Positions 40,542-49,214 of a DNA stretch of 64,000 bases are shown piece by piece. Each line of letters starts with the position of its first letter. Position 1 is the stretch's first letter. Position numbers and translations under genes: made by a program. The notes below the pieces were generated by a model. It was not told the origin of the DNA, searched no databases, and saw only the letters and a program-made list of their open reading frames with translations. This stretch comes from Mycobacterium asiaticum (GTDB taxonomy: Bacteria; Actinomycetota; Actinomycetes; Mycobacteriales; Mycobacteriaceae): NCBI RefSeq assembly GCF_001668675.1, contig NZ_LZKQ01000045.1, positions 20,316 through 84,315 on the forward strand, in the 5' to 3' direction.

Positions 40542-41017
40542 AGCCCGCGCCGGCTCGCCGGAGCCGAAATGTGACGAACCCTTCACCGAATTGCGTACCC
40601 GCGCTTGCACTTCACCCCGCGAACCACCTCTAGCATCAGTATTACAACCGTGTCAGTTAACCCAGGAGGTTCGGGCCCGCCGCCTTGCGCACCGTCGCCC
40701 GCGCTTAATGTAGCGGCCGCTCAATTCCGCGGAATGGAGGAATTGAGGCGCCCCGGCTTGCCCGCTTTATCCGATTTAAGCGCGGCATATCTCTGCGTAT
40801 TCAAGTAGTGTGTGAACCGTCGTCATCGGGCGCCGGGATAAGTCGGCATGCATGGTAATCGGCAAGCAATTGCCAGCCCCGGCTGCAGACGAAATAATAG
40901 TGCTTCAGCCCTGTTTGAACAGGCGCATTTCTGCCATTTCGCCGCCAGGCATGACGGAGACGACAAAGCGGGTTCCCGGGCCGGGCCGGCCGCGGGAACC
41001 CGCTTCGGGAGTCGGTC
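40542..41017. other. Interval without a supported gene
   Basis: I see no convincing coding region here. It holds a two-state inverted repeat at 40720-40747, listed separately, and an AT-richer part at 40770-40930. M. tuberculosis carries Rv1433 and Rv1434 in this neighbourhood; neither is present. Confidence 0.6.
40720..40747. repeat. Inverted repeat with two alternative pairings
   Basis: CTCAATTCC at 40720-40728 pairs perfectly with GGAATTGAG at 40739-40747 around a ten-base loop. Within it ATTCCGCGGAAT at 40724-40735 is a 12-base palindrome that uses part of the same left arm, so the two pairings exclude each other. It lies 179 bases after the Rv1432-like stop and could be a terminator for that gene or a protein-binding site. 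Confidence 0.45.
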
Positions 41018-41821
41018 TCAGCCGGTAGGTCCCGCCGGACCAGCCGGAGTGGGCTGCCCGGGCACCGGGCCACCGGTGGGGGCGGGTTGGGTCGGGACAC
41101 CTTTTCCGGTCCCCGACATATCGGTGATCGGGGCGCTCACCGGCAGCGGGACGCCGTCGGCTCCAAGCGCGATCAGCGGGCCGGCAACCGGGACGGGGGC
41201 GCCCACCGGCACCGGGGCGCCGACCGGGACGGGCGCGCCGACCGGGACCGGAGCCCCGACCGGAACCGGAGCGCCGACGGGAACGGGAGCCCCAACGGGA
41301 ACCGGTGCGCCGATGGGGACAGGCGCGCCGACGGGGACCGGTGCGCCGATCGGGACGGGGGCTCCCACCGGCACCGGAACGGCCGCTGGCCCCGGCACCA
41401 CTACCGGGACCCCGGCCATGTCGGTGATCGCAGCGCTGGCCGGGCCGCACGCTTCGGCGGTCGCGGCTCCGCCCGCCGGAGTGCCGGCGCCGCCCGGTCC
41501 ACCCGCGGGTGTGCCCGCGCCGCCCGCTCCGCCGCCGCCTCCGCCGCCTCCCGCCGGTCCGCCGGCTCCCGCCGGCCCGCCGGCGCCTCCGCCGTACGCG
41601 CAGCACACGGTGTGGGTGCCCGCGGCACCCGCGCCGGCCGCAGCGGCGGGACCGCCGGCCGCGGGGGCGCCCCCAAGTTCACCCGACATGCCCTGGATGC
41701 ATGCGTGGCCACCCGTGATCAGCGGGACCGCCGCTGCCTCCGGGCTCATCGAGATGGCGGCCCCGCACAACCCAGCGCTCGCGGCAATTACCTTGATGTT
41801 GAATCGATCAAAGATCGCCAT
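41018..41821 (-). CDS. Secreted Pro/Gly/Val-rich repeat protein (Rv1435c homologue)
   Basis: A 267-residue exported protein of unknown function. Residues 1-35 form a signal peptide ending near EAAA-VPL. The middle is Gly/Ala/Pro-rich with a few cysteines (HTVCCAY). Residues 153-212 consist of ten tandem copies of GAPVPV or GAPVPI, and a Pro/Thr/Gly-rich tail follows. The motif ITDMxGxxxxV brackets the repeat on both sides (AAITDMAG and APITDMSG). ATG at 41821 was chosen because AAGGAG lies eight bases before it; the GTG at 41830 is too close to that site. Repeat number is likely to vary between strains. Confidence 0.88.
   Translation of the reverse strand: MAIFDRFNIKVIAASAGLCGAAISMSPEAAAVPLITGGHACIQGMSGELGGAPAAGGPAAAAGAGAAGTHTVCCAYGGGAGGPAGAGGPAGGGGGGGGAGGAGTPAGGPGGAGTPAGGAATAEACGPASAAITDMAGVPVVVPGPAAVPVPVGAPVPIGAPVPVGAPVPIGAPVPVGAPVPVGAPVPVGAPVPVGAPVPVGAPVPVGAPVPVAGPLIALGADGVPLPVSAPITDMSGTGKGVPTQPAPTGGPVPGQPTPAGPAGPTG
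41186..41365 (-). repeat. Ten tandem 18-base repeats encoding GAPVPV/I
   Basis: Ten consecutive in-frame 18-base units encode GAPVPV or GAPVPI in the secreted repeat protein, with partial units on each side. The copies differ mainly at third codon positions, so the protein repeat is better conserved than the DNA, which points to selection on the peptide. Unit length is a multiple of three, so copy-number change would keep the frame. Confidence 0.9.
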
Positions 41822-43269
<1,448 letters not shown>

Positions 43270-43271
43270 CC

Positions 43272-44504
43272 GTGGGCGTCCCGACTCTGAAAGACCTTCT
43301 TGCCGAAGGTGTTTCCGGACGTGGCGTGCTGGTTCGTTCCGATCTCAACGTCCCGCTCGACGATGACGGCAACATCACCGACCCGGGCCGGATCACGGCG
43401 TCCGTGCCGACGCTGAAGGCGCTGCTCGACGCCGACGCCAAGGTCGTCGTCACCGCGCACCTCGGCCGGCCCAAGGACGGCCCGGACCCGAAATACTCGT
43501 TGGCCCCGGTCGCCGCCGCACTGGGTGAGCAACTCGGCCGGCACGTGCAGTTGGCCGGTGATGTTGTCGGCACCGACGCGCTGGCCCGGGCCGAGGGTTT
43601 GACCGACGGTGACATCCTGTTGCTGGAGAACATCCGCTTCGACAAGCGCGAAACCAGCAAGGACGATGGCGAGCGCCTCGCGCTGGCCCGGCAGCTCGCC
43701 GAATTGGTCAGTCCGGGAGGCGCTTTCGTTTCCGATGGATTCGGGGTGGTGCACCGTAAGCAAGCCTCGGTGTACGACGTCGCGACGCTGCTGCCGCACT
43801 ACGCCGGCACGCTCGTCGCCGACGAGATCGAGGTTCTGGAGCAGTTGACCAATTCCACCGACCGTCCCTACGCTGTGGTCCTCGGTGGATCGAAGGTGTC
43901 CGACAAGCTCGGGGTGATCGAGTCGCTCGCCACCAAGGCCGACAGCATCGTCATCGGCGGTGGCATGTGCTTCACTTTTCTTGCCGCGCAGGGTTATTCC
44001 GTGGGCAAGTCGCTGCTCGAAGAGGACATGGTGCAGACCTGTCGCGACTTGCTGGAGACCTATCACGATGTGCTGCGACTGCCGGTCGACATCGTGGTCA
44101 CCGAGAAGTTCGACGCCGACTCGCCGCCGCAGACCGTCGCCGCTGACGAGATCCCGGACGGACTTATGGGTTTGGACATCGGACCTGGTTCAGTCAAGCG
44201 GTTCACCACCTTGCTGTCCAACGCCAGAACCGTGTTCTGGAACGGTCCGATGGGCGTGTTCGAGTTCCCGGCCTACGCCGAAGGCACCAGGGGGGTGGCC
44301 GAGGCAATCGTCGCCGCGACCGGCAAGGGCGCGTTCAGCGTGGTCGGCGGTGGGGACTCCGCCGCCGCGGTCCGGGCACTGAAGATCCCCGAGGACGCCT
44401 TCTCGCACATCTCGACCGGTGGCGGCGCGTCACTGGAATACCTTGAGGGCAAATCGCTTCCGGGCATCGAGGTGCTCGGCAGCGAGCAGCCCGAGCAGAA
44501 CTGA
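43272..44504 (+). CDS. pgk: Phosphoglycerate kinase
   Basis: Transfers phosphate from 1,3-bisphosphoglycerate to ADP. The 410-residue product has [54 protein letters not shown], the hinge region [13 protein letters not shown] and the nucleotide site [10 protein letters not shown] with [12 protein letters not shown] at 43272, two bases after the gap stop, was chosen because the first conserved strand follows at once. It is followed by tpi after 14 bases. Confidence 0.98.
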   Translation: MGVPTLKDLLAEGVSGRGVLVRSDLNVPLDDDGNITDPGRITASVPTLKALLDADAKVVVTAHLGRPKDGPDPKYSLAPVAAALGEQLGRHVQLAGDVVGTDALARAEGLTDGDILLLENIRFDKRETSKDDGERLALARQLAELVSPGGAFVSDGFGVVHRKQASVYDVATLLPHYAGTLVADEIEVLEQLTNSTDRPYAVVLGGSKVSDKLGVIESLATKADSIVIGGGMCFTFLAAQGYSVGKSLLEEDMVQTCRDLLETYHDVLRLPVDIVVTEKFDADSPPQTVAADEIPDGLMGLDIGPGSVKRFTTLLSNARTVFWNGPMGVFEFPAYAEGTRGVAEAIVAATGKGAFSVVGGGDSAAAVRALKIPEDAFSHISTGGGASLEYLEGKSLPGIEVLGSEQPEQN

Positions 44505-44518
44505 AGGGGAGAAGCTTC

Positions 44519-45304
44519 GTGAGCCGCAAGCCGCTGATCGCCGGCAACTGGAAGATGAACCTGAACCACTTCGAGGCGATCGCGCTGGTGCAGAAGATCG
44601 CATTCGCCCTGCCGGACAAGTATTTCGACAAGGTCGACGTTACGGTCATCCCGCCGTTCACCGACCTGCGCAGCGTGCAGACCCTGGTCGACGGCGACAA
44701 ACTGCGCCTCACCTACGGCGCTCAGGACTTGTCGCAGCACGACTCCGGCGCTTACACGGGCGACATCAGCGGCGCCTTCCTGGCGAAGCTGGGTTGCAGT
44801 TTCGTCGTCGTCGGACACTCCGAGCGGCGCACCTACCACAACGAGGACGACGCGCTGGTGGCCGCCAAGGCCGCGGCCGCCCTCAAGCACGAGCTCACCC
44901 CGATCGTCTGCATCGGCGAGCACCTCGATGTCCGCGAGGCGGGAAATCACGTGTCTCACAACGTGGAACAGCTGCGCGGATCGCTGGCCGGCCTGTCCGC
45001 CGAGCAGATCAGTCAGGTCGTCATCGCTTACGAGCCGGTTTGGGCGATCGGCACCGGGCGGGTGGCCAGTTCCGCCGACGCCCAGGAGGTGTGCGCCGCG
45101 ATCCGCGCCGAGCTCGCGTCGCTGGCCTCCCCGCAGATCGCCGAGACGGTGCGGGTGCTCTACGGCGGATCGGTCAACGCCAAGAACGTCGGCGATCTCG
45201 TCGCACAGCAGGACATCGACGGTGGACTGGTCGGCGGCGCGTCACTGGACGGCGAGCAATTCGCGACGCTGGCGGCCATCGCCGCCGGAGGACCGCTGCC
45301 GTAA
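44519..45304 (+). CDS. tpi: Triosephosphate isomerase
   Basis: Interconverts dihydroxyacetone phosphate and glyceraldehyde-3-phosphate. The 261-residue TIM barrel has the N-terminal [18 protein letters not shown] with the substrate lysine, [10 protein letters not shown] with the catalytic His, [15 protein letters not shown] with the catalytic Glu and loop 6, and the phosphate site [13 protein letters not shown] at 44519 is preceded by AGGGGAGAAG. In M. tuberculosis secG follows after a TetR gene; here two larger genes are inserted before secG. Confidence 0.98.
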   Translation: MSRKPLIAGNWKMNLNHFEAIALVQKIAFALPDKYFDKVDVTVIPPFTDLRSVQTLVDGDKLRLTYGAQDLSQHDSGAYTGDISGAFLAKLGCSFVVVGHSERRTYHNEDDALVAAKAAAALKHELTPIVCIGEHLDVREAGNHVSHNVEQLRGSLAGLSAEQISQVVIAYEPVWAIGTGRVASSADAQEVCAAIRAELASLASPQIAETVRVLYGGSVNAKNVGDLVAQQDIDGGLVGGASLDGEQFATLAAIAAGGPLP

Positions 45305-45316
45305 CGGGCCGCCGGC

Positions 45317-46882
45317 CTACGTGTGACTGGCCAGTGCCGCGTACTTCCCGGCGCGCGCCACGGCATAGGACCGCCACAATTGGCGGTCCATCGAGGCGAA
45401 CACATGGTCGGCGATATGTTTCGCCAACAACAACTGTTCAGCGGTCAGCGACGCTGGGGCGCTGATCTCGATCGAGCCGCCCCCATCGCCGGTGAGGCTG
45501 GGCGGATCATGCCGTCCGCAAAGATAATCCAGCCGGCCACCGCTTTGCGCTTCCGCCGCGAGCGCCAGCGGTTGTGTCTGGGCGAAGAACTCCTCACCCG
45601 TCGATTCCAGGGCTACCAGCATCCACCAGCGCAACACCGGATCCCGGTGGCGCAACGCGATTTTGGCGAACTCGACCATGTTCTGCCGATGCAGATCCAT
45701 ATCGGCATCCAGAAACAGCCACTCGAGAGCGTCACTGGCCGTGTGGCCCAGCACCTGATCGAGTCCCAACGCTTCCCAATCGGAAAGGAACAGCTTGCTG
45801 TGCTGGGACAAGCGTGATGCCCACTCATTGACCGCCTCTTCCTCCGCGCAACCCGGGTGCGCATAGGTCATGGCGTACTTGGTCAGGTCGCGGTACCCCA
45901 GGATGTCCATCACCCACATCGGGATGAACAGACGAAGCCGGTCGGCCGGGCCGTGCTCGTCGCCGCGCAGCCAGTCGTAGAACGGATGCGCGCGCAAGCG
46001 CGCTTTGTGCTGCTCGATGTGACCAACCAGCTCGGCGTCCCGGTCATCACGCGGTTTGACCACGAGCGAGGGCGCCGTCCAGTCATCCCGGGCCAGCGAG
46101 ACCACCTCGGGCTTCTGGGGGACGACTCCCGGTTCCAGGTACGTGGTGGCGTAGTCGTGGAATCCGGTGAATATGTCGTCGAAAATGCCGAACATGCGCT
46201 GACATGCGTCGCCGGCGCGTTCGCGGCGCTCGGGATCGAGCACGACCGCCTCGAACAGCCCTTCGGTGTTGGCGACGTGCCCGGATTCCAGGTCCAGGTG
46301 ATACGGGCCGAAATAGCGGTACTCCAAGCCGGTCTGGCGGGACAGCTCGGCCGCGACGCGGGCGGTGTTGCTGAGCATCACATGTCCGGTCGCTTCGCCG
46401 GCTTCCGAGTGGCCGAACCGGATCAGTGCGTCGTCACCGTCGTCGACAGCCAGCCTGATGAACTCAATTCCACTGCGGCGGAACGTTTCCTGATCCGGTG
46501 AGAGGAACAACCACCACAGCATGTCGCTGGTGCGCCAACCCAGCCGGGAGTCCAGGTCGAGCTTGCGCCAATCTTCCAGGAACATTCTCGAGTGCTTCTC
46601 GTCTTCGAGAGTGCCGAGGTTGATCAGCCACTCGTATTCGTCCCGCGGTTCCGGGAAGCGCAGCACCCACCGGTTCATGTCCCGGAACTGCATGATGAAG
46701 AAGGCGCCGGCCGGCCCGATGGCCAGTCGGTCCCGTGCGGGCACGCGGTCGGCAGAAAGCCACTTGAAAAACGCATGTTCACGCGCTGCCGCCTGGCCCG
46801 CATCGCGCAGTTCCATCACATGTTTCATCGCAGGTCTTTCTTTGCTGGACTCGACCGCTGCTACTGAGTCGCTAACCGTCAA
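45317..46882 (-). CDS. Tandem two-domain heme-oxygenase-fold protein, possible diiron oxygenase
   Basis: A 521-residue protein I do not recognise as a named gene. It is an internal duplication: residues 34-75 align with 297-340 (REHAFFKWL / RAHPFYDWL), and 97-150 with 361-410 (HSRMFLEDW / HSKLFLSDW, TSDMLWWLFL / ASDALEWLFL). Both halves look like the heme-oxygenase/TenA helical fold. The first half has EDEKH (93-97), EAGEATGH (160-167) and H195-x3-E199-x2-H202, resembling the HxxxDxxH site of heme-oxygenase-like diiron oxygenases. In the second half H361 and Glu residues at 426-430 remain but the ExxH part is lost. It converges on tpi and diverges from the GGDEF-EAL gene. The chemistry is inference from these residues. 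Confidence 0.7.
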   Translation of the reverse strand: MTVSDSVAAVESSKERPAMKHVMELRDAGQAAAREHAFFKWLSADRVPARDRLAIGPAGAFFIMQFRDMNRWVLRFPEPRDEYEWLINLGTLEDEKHSRMFLEDWRKLDLDSRLGWRTSDMLWWLFLSPDQETFRRSGIEFIRLAVDDGDDALIRFGHSEAGEATGHVMLSNTARVAAELSRQTGLEYRYFGPYHLDLESGHVANTEGLFEAVVLDPERRERAGDACQRMFGIFDDIFTGFHDYATTYLEPGVVPQKPEVVSLARDDWTAPSLVVKPRDDRDAELVGHIEQHKARLRAHPFYDWLRGDEHGPADRLRLFIPMWVMDILGYRDLTKYAMTYAHPGCAEEEAVNEWASRLSQHSKLFLSDWEALGLDQVLGHTASDALEWLFLDADMDLHRQNMVEFAKIALRHRDPVLRWWMLVALESTGEEFFAQTQPLALAAEAQSGGRLDYLCGRHDPPSLTGDGGGSIEISAPASLTAEQLLLAKHIADHVFASMDRQLWRSYAVARAGKYAALASHT

Positions 46883-47090
46883 CAGGCCTTTCGAAGTTGT
46901 GCTAATTATACGCCCGTTGAGTACAATCGTTTACTTGCCTCACCGCCTGCGCGACTTGTCGAATCCCGAGGTGAGTTCATCTCATCGCTGGTACGTGTTT
47001 GGTATCGGATTGGAAAAATGTGTGTTACTGCTGACGGGTGTTGACCGCGTGTCGGTGACCGGTCTATTAGGTGGATGAGTCGTCTCGGGG
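46883..47090. promoter_or_regulatory. Divergent promoter region between the two-domain protein and the c-di-GMP enzyme
   Basis: This 208-base gap is noticeably AT-rich, for example GCTAATTATACGC at about 46898-46910 and GGAAAAATGTG at 47011-47021. It must carry promoters for both genes, so they may be co-regulated. No operator of a known family is recognised. Confidence 0.4.
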
Positions 47091-48854
47091 ATGGAGGAAC
47101 TCAACGAGATGGGCGGTCAGGACGACGTGCGAGGTGTGCTCACGGGGGAGACAACCGGCGACAGAGCAACCAACGGCGCCATCGAGTCAATCTTCGCCGG
47201 CGGTGCGAGCGGCCGGGACGCGGCGCTGCTGCGTGCGGTGTTCGCCCAGTCCGGCGTCGGGGTCGGCATCTCCGACATCATGGGCAAGATTCTGGTGGTC
47301 AACGACGCGTTCGCGAACATGTTCGGCTACGAGACCGAAGAATTCATCAGGACGTTTCAGGTCACCGATCTCACCCACCCGACCGACACGATGGAAGTGT
47401 GGGATCAATACGCGGCATTGATGCGCGGCGACGTCGAGATGGTCAGTCTGGAGAAGCCGCACCTGCATCGCGACGGGCACACCATCTGGAACACCGTGAA
47501 CGTCTCGCTGATCCGCGACGCCAATGGCGTCCCCATCTACACGCTGGCCGTGTTCGGGGATGTGACTGACCGGCGTGAGCTCGAACAACAGTTGCGTCAT
47601 CAGGCTTCACACGATCCGCTGACCGGACTGCCCAATCGCAGCCAGTTCTTCGACCGCCTCAGCGCCGCGTTCGAAGATCCGCAGTCGCGGGTCGGGATCT
47701 GCTATGTCGATCTCGATGGCTTCAAGGACGTCAACGACACGCTCGGCCACGACATCGGTGACAAGCTTCTCGTCGAAGTCGCCGAGCGACTGTCGTTGTG
47801 CCTGCAGCGGCCCGAACAATTCGTCGCGCGCCTCGGTGGGGACGAGTTCGTGTTCCTGTTGCCGGAGCCGGCCAGCACGGACGAGGTCACCGAGCTCGCC
47901 GACTCGGTGCTGCGTGTGCTCGAGTCGCCCTTCGACATAGATGGCAACCCGATCACCGTGTCCGCCAGCGTGGGAGTGATGGAACAGGAGGTCGCCATCA
48001 TCTCCGAGGTCGACCTGATGAAGGGCGCCGACGTCACGCTCGCGCGGGCCAAGCAGGCCGGCGGCAACCGGTGGGTGATCCACGATCGCCACCACGAGAA
48101 CACTCCGATGCACAAGGCCCTCGATCGCGGCGAATTCCGCCTCGTCTACCAGCCGATCGTGCGGCTTTCCGACAACGCTGTCATCGGAGCAGAAGCCTTG
48201 GTCCGGTGGGCGCACCCGACCCTGGGCACGCTGCTGCCGGACCGCTTTATCAATCTCGCCGAGCGCAACGGCATGATCGTGCCCCTGACGACGTTCGTGG
48301 TCGAGCAAGCATGCCGCCACGTGCAGGGCTGGCGGGCCAGTCAGGCGGTCGACTCGCCGCTGTTCGTCAGCGTCAATGTCGCCGTCCGCAACGTGTGCGA
48401 TCCCAGCTTCCTTTCGGTGGTCAAGAACGCCCTGCACAACAACGGGCTGCCGCCGCATGCGCTGCAATTGGAGCTCACCGAGAACGCGGTCCTGGGCAAG
48501 GACGAGACATCGGTACGCAGGATGCAGCAGCTGTCGGCCATGGGCGTGTCGATCGCGATCGACGACTTCGGCACCGGCTTCTCCAGCCTGGCCTACCTGC
48601 GTGATCTGCCGGTCGATGTGGTCAAGCTGGCCGGCGAGTTCATCAACAACCTCGGCGGCAACATTCACGGCCGGCTGGCTGACGAACAGATCACCAGAGC
48701 CATGATCGACCTGGCTCACACGCTGGGGCTCACCGTGACCGCCGAGCAGGTGGAGACGCCCAGCCAGGCGGCTCGGTTGCGGGCACTGGGCTGCGACTCC
48801 GCGCAGGGTTGGCACTTCGGCAAGCCGGTAGCGCCGGAGTTGTTCAGGTTCTGA
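47091..48854 (+). CDS. PAS-GGDEF-EAL cyclic-di-GMP synthase/phosphodiesterase
   Basis: A 587-residue signalling protein. A PAS sensor spans about 43-165 (GVGISDIMGKILVVNDAFA). The GGDEF domain (about 168-330) has the intact motif RLGGDEFVF at 247-255, but the product-inhibition site RxxD is missing (RPEQ). The EAL domain (about 336-580) keeps its metal and base residues: AEALVRW, VSVNVAV, LELTENAV, IDDFGTGFSS, VVKLAGEF, AEQVET and SAQGWHFGKP. Both activities are therefore plausible. It has no membrane segment. ATG at 47091 is used; ATG at 47109 is six codons later with GGAGG upstream. M. tuberculosis has no such gene at this locus. Confidence 0.92.
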   Translation: MEELNEMGGQDDVRGVLTGETTGDRATNGAIESIFAGGASGRDAALLRAVFAQSGVGVGISDIMGKILVVNDAFANMFGYETEEFIRTFQVTDLTHPTDTMEVWDQYAALMRGDVEMVSLEKPHLHRDGHTIWNTVNVSLIRDANGVPIYTLAVFGDVTDRRELEQQLRHQASHDPLTGLPNRSQFFDRLSAAFEDPQSRVGICYVDLDGFKDVNDTLGHDIGDKLLVEVAERLSLCLQRPEQFVARLGGDEFVFLLPEPASTDEVTELADSVLRVLESPFDIDGNPITVSASVGVMEQEVAIISEVDLMKGADVTLARAKQAGGNRWVIHDRHHENTPMHKALDRGEFRLVYQPIVRLSDNAVIGAEALVRWAHPTLGTLLPDRFINLAERNGMIVPLTTFVVEQACRHVQGWRASQAVDSPLFVSVNVAVRNVCDPSFLSVVKNALHNNGLPPHALQLELTENAVLGKDETSVRRMQQLSAMGVSIAIDDFGTGFSSLAYLRDLPVDVVKLAGEFINNLGGNIHGRLADEQITRAMIDLAHTLGLTVTAEQVETPSQAARLRALGCDSAQGWHFGKPVAPELFRF

Positions 48855-48861
48855 CGGCCGC

Positions 48862-49095
48862 TCAGCGGTATTTGATCAGCAACGCCATGCCGATCACCGA
48901 AACCAGCCAGATTCCGGTGATGAACAGCGTCAGACGGTCGAGGTTCTTCTCCACCACCGTCGAGCCGGACAGGCTGGACTGCACACCGCCACCGAACAGC
49001 GTCGACAGGCCGCCACCCTTGGCGCGGTGCAGCAACACCAGCAACACCACCAACACGCTGGTGACCACGAGGGTGATCTGCAGGGCCAATTCCAT
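48862..49095 (-). CDS. secG: Protein-export membrane protein SecG
   Basis: Small subunit of the SecYEG translocon. The 77-residue protein has two hydrophobic helices (about 3-22 and 54-74) with the conserved loop HRAKGGGLSTLFGGGVQSS between them. ATG at 49095. It converges with the GGDEF-EAL gene, seven bases apart, and diverges from ppc. The tpi-secG-ppc neighbourhood is conserved in actinobacteria. Confidence 0.95.
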   Translation of the reverse strand: MELALQITLVVTSVLVVLLVLLHRAKGGGLSTLFGGGVQSSLSGSTVVEKNLDRLTLFITGIWLVSVIGMALLIKYR

Positions 49096-49214
49096 ACGGG
49101 CAGACTACCCAACGCCACCAAACCACCCGCGACGGCCGCACCAATCGGACTGAATCCATCGTCTCGGTCGCCTCCAAATAGCCGACTCGGCGGTTGCCCT
49201 CAATACTGGGACAC

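Noticed and set aside
40605..40808. Small plus-strand frame downstream of the Rv1432-like gene
   Set aside because: No ribosome site, no recognisable motif, and it runs over the inverted repeat at 40720-40747.
40801..41100. Minus-strand frame of 99 codons overlapping the end of the repeat protein gene
   Set aside because: It overlaps a better supported gene on the same strand and is Arg/Pro-rich shadow sequence.
46521..47078. Plus-strand frame across the start of the two-domain gene and the divergent promoter
   Set aside because: It is antisense to the conserved first domain and then enters AT-rich promoter sequence.
46883..47090. tRNA or small RNA gene in the AT-rich gap
   Set aside because: No cloverleaf pairing or TPsiC-like sequence could be found.
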